Origin: Leishmania martiniquensis
Taxonomy: Eukaryota > Euglenozoa > Kinetoplastea > Trypanosomatida > Trypanosomatidae
DNA: 64,000 bases
Assembly: GCF_017916325.1 (NCBI RefSeq)
Contig: NC_090157.1
Span: 437,001 to 501,000, forward strand
Direction: 5' to 3'
A program made the translations under genes and the position numbers. The notes under the pieces were generated by a model. It saw only the letters and a list, made by a program, of their open reading frames with translations. It was not told where the DNA came from and made no database searches. The first letter of the stretch is position 1. The number at the start of each line of letters is the position of its first letter. Shown in pieces: positions 17,438-26,495 of the stretch.

Positions 17438-20140
17438 ATGCCCAATACCAAACCCACAGCTCTCCCCGAGGAGCTTTTCATCGAGGGACTGGGCGTCGCA
17501 CCAGCCGGCGTGGGTGTCCACCCAACGACGGTCACCTCCTCCAGCGCCAGCAAGGCGGCCATGAGCAGTGATAGGGACGTCGTCCGCAGCCTCAACTTGG
17601 TCGGCAACGGCGACAGGGCCGCAGTCTCCGCCGTGCATGCGAGGAGCCTAAGCGGGCACGATGACACCATGGCGAGCGCTGCAGTCCGCCTGCTGGACTC
17701 GACGGGGACAGTAGACCGGGACACCATCTACTGTAACCTGTGGCTTTTTATTTGGCTCAAGACAATCGGCTCCTTCGACTCGGGGGCCTTCAGCGCAGCC
17801 CTTGGCGCCCCCAACGGCATCAGCGAGGCTTGGGAGTTAAGCACAAAGCTGCAAGGCGCGCTAACCTCGAGTGTGTTTCTGGGTAATGTGTTAGGGTGTC
17901 CGTTAGCCGGACATCTCTTCTCGCGATACGACGAGAAGCGGGTCTTGTGCGCGGCCCTCATCGTACACGCCGTCTTTACGTTCCTCTATGCTGCGCTTCC
18001 TGTGTACGGTGTGGCCCTGCTGAACCGTTTTTTTATTGGCATCAGCCTTTCCTTTATTGTTGTGTACACCCCTGTCTGGGTGGACGAGTTTGCCCCCAAG
18101 AGCCAGCAGAGCGTGTGGATGGCGTCTCACAACGCCGGCGTACCGCTCGGAATCATGCTTGGCTACCTCCTCGCCGCCGGCCCGCAGGCTTTCACGAGCT
18201 CGATTAGCTGGTCCTGGTCCTTCTACGTCAAGTGCATTCTCATGGTGCCGACCATTGCATACGTGGCGCGCTTAGATCCGCGCTCCATCAATACGCGCAA
18301 GGCAGGTGTCGCCAGCGATGGCAAGGTCTACGACGACGCTGGTGACGACGACCGCACTCGCGACTTCGGTGCCGTCAGCGGTGTCGCGACAAGTGGTGAA
18401 GGCTCGAACAATGCGCCGGGTGCCATCGCGGTCTCGCCGCCGCCAGCAACGGCGAGTGCAAGAGCGTCTGTATCGGCCGCTGCCTCGCGATCAACTGGGC
18501 GAGATACGAGTACCTCCCAGTCGCTTCGCATGCTGGCGGATCGTGCGCTGGCGACCATTCGCAATCTATACTCCTCCATGTCGCCGCTCTTCTCGAACGT
18601 GGTGTACATTTGCAGCGTCGTGTCGCTCACAAGCCTGTACTTCGTTGCCACAGGGCTGCAGAACTTTGTGACGCAGTACCTGCGCGACCCGCCGTTCAAC
18701 GCCTCCATAGCCATCATCATGGTCGGCTTTGGTTCAGCCGTTGTCTCGGCGCCGGTGTGCGGCGTCATCGTTGGCGGCATCCTGCTCGACCGCATCGGCG
18801 GCTACAAGCGCAACCTCCGCCGCGTCGCCTTCTTCATCCTCGCCTGGGGGCTGTGCGCGGTACTCTTCTCAGTTATTTGCATCTTCGTGCGCACCGCGCG
18901 CGGCTTCCTCCTCGTCATGTCTGTCGTGCTCTTCTGCGGCGGGGCCATCATCCCACCCGCCGCCGGGCTTACGATGTCCTCCTTGCCAGACCACCTTCGC
19001 TCCGTCGGGGCTGCCTTCTCCCAGACCATTTACAACCTGCTCGGTAACTTTAGCGGGCCGCTCGTGTGCGGCTTGGTGGCCGACGCGACGGGAAGTCTGC
19101 GCTACGGTATCATCACACTGCTCCTGTCTAGCACGCTGGGTGTCGTACCGATTCTAGGCATGCTGTACGTTGCCTTCTACGGAGCTGGAAACGGGTTAGG
19201 TTCGGCGGCGAGTGTGATGATCGGCAGTAGTGGGGACGACGGCGCCGGTGGCGCGGCAGAGGTGGTGGCGCTTGACGAGGAAGAGGAGGAAGAGGTGCTG
19301 GAGATGCACAGCTGCGGGTTAGTAGCAAGCGAAGGTGGCGCGATGGCGGCGGCACGACTCTGCAGGCACAGCCACGACCGCGGCACTGCAAAGACGCTCA
19401 CAGATGCAATGGCGGTGAATAATGGCAACTTTACCTTACCGCCAACGACAGCCTCGGTGCGGAGCAATTCAGCTGTCTCAGTTTGGAAGTTGCAGACAGA
19501 GTCACCACCGCAGTTGTGCCGGTTGCTTGCAGTGGGGCACGGTATGCCGAACGGCTGCAGAGGGCCTGCGGCTTGCAACGAGGAAGTGGCCGCTCCGCTG
19601 CCGCTGCCAAACAGGTCACGCCCATCGTCGCCGCAGTCGATGGAGGCCCGTCCTTTGCGCCTCCCACCATCATTCGAAGCCGCCTCGCCAGGCGCAGCAC
19701 CAGCACCACCGCTGGCGATATCACCCACGCCGACGTGGACGAAGCCGGCCGTGGAGTCCCCTGCCGCGCTCTCCCCCAGCTGCGCAGCGCGAAGCTGTGA
19801 AATGAAGGCAGAGCTGAAGATGATGGATCTTCAGCTGGGAGCGTCGCGAGTCATGTCACTCGCCAGTCAGCGTGCGCTCGGAGTAGACCCAGTGTCGACG
19901 TGGTTCAAGAACGAGATGCGAGAGTTGAGTCTGTCGCAGCGCCTCTCCACCAGCAGCTCGACGCGCGGCAGCAGTGCGGGAAGTCTTGGAGGCGCCAGCG
20001 CCTCGGCAACGGCCCCGTCGCCCTCTCCATGCAGCACGCTTTCGCAACGGCTCTACAGCCATGTCGAATGTGCCGTAGAGAAGACAGACGCGAGGCTCAC
20101 TCACGTATGCAAGCATGCAGACGCACACGCAGCACTGTAG
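17438..20140 (+). CDS. Major facilitator superfamily transporter, Spinster-like
   Basis: The 900-residue protein starts at the first ATG. A soluble N-tail (1-95) precedes about 12 membrane helices in two halves. The first half spans about 98-275: IYCNLWLFIWLKTIGSFDSG; a TM2-TM3 loop with the MFS arginine/acid signature around GHLFSRYDEKRV; LLNRFFIGISLSFIVVYTPV; then VDEFAPKSQQSVWMASHNAG. The second half spans about 380-615 (VSLTSLYFVATGLQNFVTQY; GVIVGGILLDRIGGYKR; SLPDHLRSVGAAFSQTIYNL). The last resembles the helix-11 block of Spinster-type carriers, which move sphingolipids, lysolipids or related substrates out of lysosomes or cells; the substrate here is unknown. The central loop (about 285-375) is long and polar. 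The C-tail of about 285 residues is low-complexity, with an acidic run (DEEEEEEVLEM) shortly after the last helix that could act in sorting. The transporter call is firm; the subfamily is moderate. Confidence 0.85.
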   Translation: MPNTKPTALPEELFIEGLGVAPAGVGVHPTTVTSSSASKAAMSSDRDVVRSLNLVGNGDRAAVSAVHARSLSGHDDTMASAAVRLLDSTGTVDRDTIYCNLWLFIWLKTIGSFDSGAFSAALGAPNGISEAWELSTKLQGALTSSVFLGNVLGCPLAGHLFSRYDEKRVLCAALIVHAVFTFLYAALPVYGVALLNRFFIGISLSFIVVYTPVWVDEFAPKSQQSVWMASHNAGVPLGIMLGYLLAAGPQAFTSSISWSWSFYVKCILMVPTIAYVARLDPRSINTRKAGVASDGKVYDDAGDDDRTRDFGAVSGVATSGEGSNNAPGAIAVSPPPATASARASVSAAASRSTGRDTSTSQSLRMLADRALATIRNLYSSMSPLFSNVVYICSVVSLTSLYFVATGLQNFVTQYLRDPPFNASIAIIMVGFGSAVVSAPVCGVIVGGILLDRIGGYKRNLRRVAFFILAWGLCAVLFSVICIFVRTARGFLLVMSVVLFCGGAIIPPAAGLTMSSLPDHLRSVGAAFSQTIYNLLGNFSGPLVCGLVADATGSLRYGIITLLLSSTLGVVPILGMLYVAFYGAGNGLGSAASVMIGSSGDDGAGGAAEVVALDEEEEEEVLEMHSCGLVASEGGAMAAARLCRHSHDRGTAKTLTDAMAVNNGNFTLPPTTASVRSNSAVSVWKLQTESPPQLCRLLAVGHGMPNGCRGPAACNEEVAAPLPLPNRSRPSSPQSMEARPLRLPPSFEAASPGAAPAPPLAISPTPTWTKPAVESPAALSPSCAARSCEMKAELKMMDLQLGASRVMSLASQRALGVDPVSTWFKNEMRELSLSQRLSTSSSTRGSSAGSLGGASASATAPSPSPCSTLSQRLYSHVECAVEKTDARLTHVCKHADAHAAL

Positions 20141-20990
20141 GCCTCGCCGCCTGCTCCCTTCTCATGCATTGGCTAATGTCGTGCTCTACGCGGGACGCCG
20201 GTGAGGGGCGCCCGTGTCGCTATACCATTTTAGCTTCGGCGTCTCTTTCATTCGACCTCCCTCCCTCCCTCCCCCGATCACCACGACCACCTCACGCACA
20301 CGCAGAGGCATACGGATCACCCCTTCCTTCGTTGCTGTGGCGGTGCTGCGTTGACTTTAAAATGCGCGTGCGTTTTAATGGCGTAAGGAAGGGGAGGAGG
20401 GAAGCGGGGGGTCGCGTTGCCCTCTCGTGATCGCCACTTCCTGCTTCCCCCTCCCCGCCATTCTTTCCGCACCCGTCATAGATAAGGGAATCCGCCGCGT
20501 CACGCGCTGCCTCGCCACGCGGTGAATTGTGTGCATATGTGTCTGCATCACTCTTTTATTTGCCTTCTTGCTATGTTTGCGCAGCCGCCCTCCCTCCCTC
20601 CCTCAACTCTCGTTCTCTTGTGCCGCGCCACCAAAGTCTCTCTGATGCCATCAGTGCCGTCGCTGCGGTGCCCCTTCCCCCCTTTCCTTCTCTCCACACG
20701 CTTCTGTGGGCGTGCGTGTGCGTGTGTGAGCGGTGTGTGTGTGTGTGTTTGTACTGCTCTTCGATTCTTAAACCTCTCTCTCGTGTGCGCGTGCGTCAGC
20801 ACTATGGCGGGTCGAGCACATCGCTTCGGCTGACGCCTGCGCAAGGCCGTCATGGATGGATGGGGGGGGGACGGATGCCTCATAAAAAAATCAAGGAAAA
20901 ATATACACGAAGCATGACGACGGCCATTGCCACCCACCCGCCCCCACAATTCCTCTTTCGGTAGAGCGCCCCACTGTGCACACAGTGCAT

Positions 20991-21020
20991 TTATATGGAT
21001 ATACATATACATATATAGAT
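20991..21020. repeat. AT-rich CATATA/TA microsatellite
   Basis: Second of three similar CATATA/TA elements in the window; it runs directly into a GT-rich stretch. Confidence 0.75.
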
Positions 21021-21507
21021 GTGTGTATGTGTGTGCGTTCAGATGGGCAAGGCCACCTGCATTCATCTCCCCTCCCCCAATGAAAACGTTCGCCGTACCT
21101 CCTCCTACGAAGCCCCTCCACTCGCCTTCCTGCGCTGCGTTTCCCCTCCCCCCTCCTCCTCCTCTTCCCCCTTCCCACCTGTCCTCCCTCTTGCTCCGCT
21201 GTACTTCTCCTCATCCGCGCGCGCCCTCTGCTCCCTGCACGCGTGAGCACCCCATACATGCACCGAATCCGCAGTGCCGAGACCGCTTTTGTCGTCGCGG
21301 TGCTCTCTTTTGTTGTTTCGCCACCTTCCTCTTGTCTGCCTCAGGAGAGTCCGCAGCTAGCCCACATAACACCCCTCCCCCAACCCGCGCACGCGTTCTG
21401 CAGTTACGCGAGGCTACGTGGCTTGCGGCGCTACCGGCCTACACACCTATCAACTGGCCGAGACTCGCACACGCATCTGTGCACCTCCCACCACCACCGC
21501 CCTCTCC

Positions 21508-21538
21508 TGCCTCCCCCCTCTCCTCTCCTCTCCTCAAG
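21508..21538 (+). promoter_or_regulatory. Candidate trans-splice acceptor for Sm gene
   Basis: A dense CTCCT pyrimidine tract ends in CTCAAG, with the first AG at 21537-21538. That leaves only about 14 bases of gene-encoded 5'UTR before the ATG at 21553. The pattern is strong; use is not proven. Confidence 0.45.
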
Positions 21539-21552
21539 CACGCAGTCGCAAG

Positions 21553-21873
21553 ATGGCGTCGGTGTCCCCCTCAGAAACAGGTGGTACGCTGATTGCATTC
21601 CTGCAGCAGCTGCGCGGCACCCTGGTCGAGATCGAACTGAAGAACGCCTCCATAGTCTCTGGCGAAATCGCATACGTGGACGCCAACATGAACACCTTCA
21701 TGTCGCACGCTAAGATCACCAGCAAGGGGAAGAACCCCGTCGAGGTGGAGGAGTACATGGTGCGTGGCAGCACCATCCGCTACATCATCATGCCGGAGAG
21801 CCTCAACACGTACGACGTACTGAAGCAGGCCTCCACGAAGAAGAACGGCGCATTGAAAAAGGTAGCGCCGTGA
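21553..21873 (+). CDS. SmD1: Small nuclear ribonucleoprotein Sm core protein, SmD1-like
   Basis: The 106-residue protein fills one Sm fold. Sm1 motif: [20 protein letters not shown], followed by [11 protein letters not shown], with the conserved ELKN, G and MN-T. Sm2 motif: [17 protein letters not shown], with the family RG and IRY. SmD1 proteins share the MNT-(H/F) turn and the RG-x-x-IRY-(I/F)-(I/L)-P-(D/E)-SL ending, which separates this protein from LSm2 (typically YLN and VRYVQLP). The C-terminal tail is short and lysine-rich and lacks the Gly-Arg repeats of metazoan SmD1. It would form part of the heptameric ring on spliceosomal and spliced-leader snRNAs, and so serve trans-splicing of every mRNA here. 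The start is the ATG just after the AG-ended pyrimidine tract; the longer frame from 21418 begins inside the UTR. SmD1 versus another Sm paralogue is moderately certain. Confidence 0.85.
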   Translation: MASVSPSETGGTLIAFLQQLRGTLVEIELKNASIVSGEIAYVDANMNTFMSHAKITSKGKNPVEVEEYMVRGSTIRYIIMPESLNTYDVLKQASTKKNGALKKVAP

Positions 21874-22210
21874 CAGCACTCGCTACGGCCGAGATGGGCG
21901 TGCTCGCATATCCCCACGCGTTCGATGCCACTGCCAACTAGTGTCTGTGTGTCTGTGTGTGTGTGTGCATCCCGTGGGGTGATGGGCGCATAGAGGCGGT
22001 GTATTGGAAAGGGAGCAAACAAACATAAGGCATCGGCAGAAGAGAAGAGTGGGTCGCGTGCCGCAAGCCAAGCGGATATGTTAAGCGGTGCTGCTGGCCG
22101 CACGGCGTCCCCCGCAGATGCACTGTCCACGTCCAAGTGGAGTCGGGGGTGTTGAAGAGTATTCAAGCCGATGGCTGCAGAAGGCGGTGTCGTTTCTCAC
22201 ACAAAAACGC

Positions 22211-22229
22211 ACCGAGCCGCCGTCTCGGT
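22211..22229. other. Short GC hairpin
   Basis: ACCGAG at 22211-22216 pairs perfectly with CTCGGT at 22224-22229 around a 7-base loop. It sits 30 bases before the 24-bp palindrome. Confidence 0.6.
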
Positions 22230-22258
22230 GGCCGTCCAACGCACACGCACAGAAGCAT

Positions 22259-22282
22259 ACGTGTCACTCGCGAGTGACACGT
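22259..22282. repeat. Perfect 24-bp palindrome
   Basis: Two 12-base arms (ACGTGTCACTCG and its exact reverse complement) meet with no spacer, with CGCG at the centre. It lies in the spacer after the Sm gene. It could form a cruciform or be a protein-binding site; no known function is recognised. Confidence 0.9.
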
Positions 22283-22386
22283 GCCTGCATACGTTAGTCG
22301 CCTGTAGCGCGGCTCCTAAAGTGGGGGGAGAGGCTGGCTGGGCTGGATGCCGCGTGCACATGCATGCGTCTTGACGTCTTCTATGT

Positions 22387-22418
22387 GCATATATATATAC
22401 ATATATATATGTGTGTGT
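22387..22418. repeat. AT-rich TA/CATATA microsatellite joined to GT run
   Basis: Third CATATA/TA element of the window, immediately followed by GTGTGTGTG. Confidence 0.8.
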
Positions 22419-23153
22419 GATGATGAGTGTAGGTGTCCGGCTCTCTGAGTAACCCTTGGCTCACGTAAAGCAACGACGACGAAAACGTGCGGTGGAAGCC
22501 AACACGACGAACTATGTGGCCGCTGTCGCCTCCTCTTTCGCGTTCGCTCTGCACCGCCTCCGTCTCGGTCTCCTCACTTGCCGGCGCGTCCAGAGCCCCC
22601 CACCACCCTCCCCTCCCCGCTTCCCTTGGCTGAAACAGAACGGAGTGGCCTCTCTCTCTCAAGCGACGCGGCCTCGGCTGTGGGAAAAGAACAGAGAGAA
22701 ATTCGCTGGCGGGGGGAGGGAAGGGGAAGGCAGAGAAGGTGGGGGAACCCTCCTTCAGCGTGTCTGCCGAGGTGCTCTTGCCACGCGATGTTTGCAGCCT
22801 CTTCCGTCGTATAGCCAATGCACCTGCTCAGCAGCACACCCTCAAGCCCTCTTCTCGATCCCCATCTCACTCTTTCTATCGCCCTCTGCACTTGCTGGAC
22901 GGCCACGCGCTATGTGCCCCCTTCCCTCCCCCCACTTCTCTCCTCTCTCCTCGCACGCCCAGGAGCGCGCGTATACACCCGTCTGCGCCTAAATATTCCT
23001 TCAGGGGCGTCGGTCTTTGTGCCGACGTCACACCGCTGATTCGTTCCGGAAGCGTTGAGGTCTTGACTGGGACCGTTGCGGCTGCGGTCGCATAGTGTGG
23101 GGAAAAGGGCAAAGAGAGGGTATCTTGCGACCGAACCTGCTCCAGCGGCGCGC

Positions 23154-25619
23154 ATGGGGTTCCGAGTGGCGGCCGCCAACATGCCGTCGCCGCCGCCGCA
23201 GCAGCAGCAGAGCTACTTTCATGCGAACGTGACGGCGCTGCGGAGCCTGCAGCACCGAATGCAGCTACGGGCAGACGCAGCACAGGCTCTGCGCCCTGGA
23301 CCATCATTTCCTTCGCACAGTGCACGTCGCCCGTACGCGGCGTCGGCATCACCACCACATTGCCATTGCCTGCGCTGTGCTGCCCCGCCGCCCCCAGCCT
23401 CTTCCTCCCCATCCATGCCGGCAGAAGCGCAGACAACAGTGGAGAGTCGAGGTATGCCCTTCTCTTCCTGGTCGCCTCGGCTGCACGCAGCTGTTTTACA
23501 GGTGGCAGACATGGCAGAGGTCGATATCACTGCCGGAGCGTACGTCACGGCGCTGGGCACAGCGCGGCGGACAGCAACGGCGCAATTACCAGAGATGAGC
23601 CATCTCGGCTGCGTGGTCGGCGAGAGAGAGGGCGTGTCGACGGCAGGCATGCTGCCAGGCGGTTGCGGTGCCTGCGCATGCCACCGCTGCGAATGCCTCG
23701 ATGGGCTCGCCGCAGGTGGTGAAGATCAGCATCACCATCGGCACCGTCGGCACCGCAGCAGTCATCGTAAGCGAGAAAGCAGTAGAAGTGGCAGAAAGCA
23801 CCATGAGAGTTGCCCTGGCTCTCGTCCGTCTTCGTCGCCTGGTCCGTCCAAGTCGCCTGCTGCAGCTGTGTCTCACCTTCCGAGCGCCGTGCCGCTCCTC
23901 GCGGCGGTTGCCAACACGCCGCCGGTCGCGTCTCCGTTTCGAGACCAGGAAGTGCTGGAGCGCATAATGGCCAAGTACCGCACCCCTCCGACTCCACCCG
24001 CGGAGTCAGCACAACAGCAGCCACTGCACATCTTTGTTCACTGCGACTGTAGCCAGACCAAAGCAGCCCCTGATGCGTCAGCGTCGACAGGAGCTGCCTC
24101 AACAAGCAAGCTAGTAGTACCTGGGTCAGCAGCGAGCACAGCGCCGGCCGTCGTGCTTGCTTCGATTCCTCCACCGATAGTCTCAATGCCGCCGCCGCCG
24201 CCAGCCGCATCCGCCCCTCCGCCACCGCCGCCAGCCGCATCCGCCCCTCCGCCTCCGCCGCCAGCCGCATCCGTCCCTCCGCCACCGCCGCCAGCCGCAT
24301 CCGCCCCTCCGCCACCGCCGCCAGCCGCATCCGCCCCTCCGCCACCGCCGCCAGCCGCATCCGTCCCTCCGCCTCCGCCGCCAGCCGCGTCCGTCCCTCC
24401 GCCACCCCCGCAGTCTGGCAGCTTGTCGATCGCACCGACGCCACCACCGGCCGGCGCTAGCCCGCTTGTGAGGCCGCCAACACTGGTGGCAACCCCACCG
24501 CCGCCGCCGCCAAGTACGTCTGTGCCTGTTGCTCCGCCGGCAGCTACAGGTGGACCGCCAGCGGCAAGGTCCCCTGCGGCGCCTACCGACTTTGCCAGAG
24601 AGGAGGAGCCGCAGATGCTGCTGGAGAAGGCCGACAAGTACGTCTGGCAGCTTGAGCAGGAGGTGCAGCACCGTGCTTTACATTATAACGTCATGCTTCA
24701 GCAGCTTGCGGAGGAGGAGGCGCGCAGTGCAGCGCTACGCCACGACCGCGACGCACTCCTCGCGCTGAACAGCGGCTTGCAAGCCTCGCTGGACTACGAG
24801 CGGAGCAGCAGCGACGCACGACAGCAGCACTGGCAGAGACGCTCAGCCTCGTCCTCTTCCACCTCACCTTGTACAGAGACACTAAGGGCATCACCTCCGC
24901 AAGAAGGCGAGTCGGGAGCAAAAGAGCCACCACCGTCACAGCAGCAGCCGGTGCGCCGTCTCCCTCCAGCGGTCGAGTCTGTTTACGCCGCTCTGCAGAG
25001 AACCGCGGATGCCGGTGCAGCAGCCACGTCACTGCCTCCCGCGCCCGCTTCAACGTCATCTGCCACTCCATCAGCAGTACCGCCACCGCCCTCTGCCTCT
25101 GCCCCAACAACCGCAGCAGCTGCAGCAAGCGAAGGCCGCGCGAGCGCCACGCAACAAGTGCTCCGGCACATACTGCTCGAGCGCGAAGTTGCACTCCAGT
25201 CGTCCCCGTCGCCAAGTACCACGACGGCGGTAGCAGGCACGACGGATAGAACGCCTCATCCTGGCTACTCTGACGAGTTGCGCCGCTATGTAGACTGCCT
25301 TTATCAGGAGGCGGAAGCTGGCGCCGCGCATGTACGTCGGGCAAGCTTGCCGACGGCGCCCTCAGCTGCTGCCGCCGCAGCATCACCGATCAAGCCCTCA
25401 CCACAGCTGGCAGCCTACCAGCTGCCGCCGTACTACCACACCAGCCCAGCTGCCCCGGGCGCAATGCTATCGATGGCGAGCAATGCGCAGCTGCAGCAGC
25501 AGCGGCAACGCCAATCAGAGCTAGAGCAACTTCGAGCAGAGGTTGCGTTAGAGGGAGAGCGCATGAAGGCCGACACGCAGCGGTGGCGTGCCTACCTTCA
25601 ACAGCAACAACAGCGTTGA
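23154..25619 (+). CDS. Proline-rich coiled-coil protein, hypothetical
   Basis: The 821-residue protein starts at the first ATG (MGFRVAAANMPSPPP); a second ATG lies nine codons on. Residues 1-340 are low-complexity with histidine-rich patches (EDQHHHRHRRHRSSHRKRES). Residues about 345-420 are a formin-FH1-like polyproline array of ten-residue units PPPPPPAAS(A/V), but no FH2 actin-nucleation domain follows. Residues about 485-560 form a coiled coil (MLLEKADKYVWQLEQEVQHR; LQQLAEEEARSAALRHDRDA). A Ser/Ala/Pro region follows, then a helix at about 690-730 (LRRYVDCLYQEAEAGAAHV) and a final coiled coil (LEQLRAEVALEGERMKADTQ) ending in QQQQQR. Polyproline of this kind can bind profilin, SH3 or WW domains. 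The family is not recognised and a scaffold role is only a guess. Confidence 0.75.
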   Translation: MGFRVAAANMPSPPPQQQQSYFHANVTALRSLQHRMQLRADAAQALRPGPSFPSHSARRPYAASASPPHCHCLRCAAPPPPASSSPSMPAEAQTTVESRGMPFSSWSPRLHAAVLQVADMAEVDITAGAYVTALGTARRTATAQLPEMSHLGCVVGEREGVSTAGMLPGGCGACACHRCECLDGLAAGGEDQHHHRHRRHRSSHRKRESSRSGRKHHESCPGSRPSSSPGPSKSPAAAVSHLPSAVPLLAAVANTPPVASPFRDQEVLERIMAKYRTPPTPPAESAQQQPLHIFVHCDCSQTKAAPDASASTGAASTSKLVVPGSAASTAPAVVLASIPPPIVSMPPPPPAASAPPPPPPAASAPPPPPPAASVPPPPPPAASAPPPPPPAASAPPPPPPAASVPPPPPPAASVPPPPPQSGSLSIAPTPPPAGASPLVRPPTLVATPPPPPPSTSVPVAPPAATGGPPAARSPAAPTDFAREEEPQMLLEKADKYVWQLEQEVQHRALHYNVMLQQLAEEEARSAALRHDRDALLALNSGLQASLDYERSSSDARQQHWQRRSASSSSTSPCTETLRASPPQEGESGAKEPPPSQQQPVRRLPPAVESVYAALQRTADAGAAATSLPPAPASTSSATPSAVPPPPSASAPTTAAAAASEGRASATQQVLRHILLEREVALQSSPSPSTTTAVAGTTDRTPHPGYSDELRRYVDCLYQEAEAGAAHVRRASLPTAPSAAAAAASPIKPSPQLAAYQLPPYYHTSPAAPGAMLSMASNAQLQQQRQRQSELEQLRAEVALEGERMKADTQRWRAYLQQQQQR
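24187..24413 (+). repeat. 30-bp coding minisatellite (about 7.5 units)
   Basis: The period is exactly 30 bases, with CCAGCCGCAT recurring at 24201, 24231, 24261, 24291, 24321 and 24351 and as CCAGCCGCGT at 24381. Each unit encodes PPPPPPAAS plus A or V. Units differ mainly at GCC/GTC (Ala/Val) and CCA/CCT (silent). Confidence 0.95.
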
Positions 25620-26495
25620 CGCGCGCTCACGGTTTGGCGGTCCCTCCTCCCCCTCCCCTCTCTCTGTTGCCCACTTCCCATACATCTTGCGCTGAATGCT
25701 CACTCGACCCATTCTGCACACGCACACGCGCATGCACCATCACCACCACTCCACACCTTCGCTCCTCTCCGAGGGGCGCCATAGATGACAGAGAGGCCCC
25801 CTTCCTCCCACACACACACATGCAGAAACACTTTTGCTTCCAGCAACAACAACGCCACTCTTATGGCATGCCAGCGGCGGGTGATATTTGGACTGCGCAT
25901 GCACGTCCCCCGCCTCCTCTCCCTCCCACCCGCACACCGTGCCCGTCTTGTGGACGTGTGCGCGCTCTCGATGCCGCTTTAGGCGTGTTTTTGGCAGGCA
26001 CCGAAAGAACGCTGATGGTGCGAGAAGCACCGTTGGACGTACAGATGAAGCCGCTGTGCACTCATTCGGGTGCGCTCGTACGTCTGCTTGTGTAGAGAGC
26101 TCGCGCGGCACAGCTTGCAGGAGCCCCCCCCCGTGAGGGCAGCGGCGGCCGCATTCCAAGGCGCCACCAAGCGACTCCTGACCTCCTTTCATGTGCCAGC
26201 TCATCACCACTTCCTCTCCCCCTCTTTCTCAACACACATGCACACACCCCACTCGTGCTTGGCGGCGGTGCCCACGCCATCAGCGAAGCGATGCAGAGGA
26301 GTGGCCCCTCTGCCGCCATTGCGCCTCATCGTCGCCGCCGCCGCACACGCACACACACGCGCACATACTGAAGGCACCTTCGCACCCTATCCCACCTTGG
26401 TGACTCCCCCAGTGGGCCCGTGGCGTCACGCGAAAGTCTGCCGCAGCGAGAAGCCGAAGAGAAGGGTCGGAGGGGAAAACGTTTTGGCGAAGGCA
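25620..26495. other. Spacer, no gene recognised
   Basis: The frame of the next gene is open back to about 26070 but begins without ATG and translates to histidine/proline/alanine low complexity, so I leave it out. CA runs occur near 25810-25820, 26231-26247 and 26343-26365. Pyrimidine tracts lie at about 25645-25670 and 26210-26230. Confidence 0.6.

Larger units (their letters stand above)
20141..21552. other. Spacer with GT and AT-rich repeats
   Basis: A 1.4-kb spacer without a credible gene. It contains CCCT runs (20258-20272 and about 20588-20603), a GT run at 20724-20750, a CATATA/TA element at about 20991-21020 running into GT repeats, CTC runs near 21140-21200, and the strong pyrimidine tract before the Sm gene. 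Confidence 0.7.
21874..23153. other. Spacer with palindrome, hairpin and AT/GT repeats
   Basis: A 1.28-kb spacer with no gene recognised. It holds a TGTG-rich run (about 21943-21966), a 6-bp hairpin at 22211-22229, a perfect 24-bp palindrome at 22259-22282, the third CATATA element (about 22387-22418), purine-rich blocks near 22710-22740, and pyrimidine tracts near 22915-22955 that may serve the next gene. Confidence 0.7.

Noticed and set aside
16657..17727. 356-codon minus-strand frame over the spacer and the start of the MFS gene
   Set aside because: It is an Arg/Ser-rich shadow of pyrimidine runs, overlaps the real gene, and is opposite to the transcription direction of the unit.
24187..24413. 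Regular 30-bp repeats considered as a CRISPR-like array
   Set aside because: The units are contiguous with no unique spacers, are in frame and encode polyproline, so this is a coding minisatellite in a eukaryote.
23545..24638. Minus-strand frames across the proline-rich gene giving Gly/Ala/Asp or Arg-Leu-Ala repeats
   Set aside because: They are antisense reading of the 30-bp minisatellite and have no independent support.
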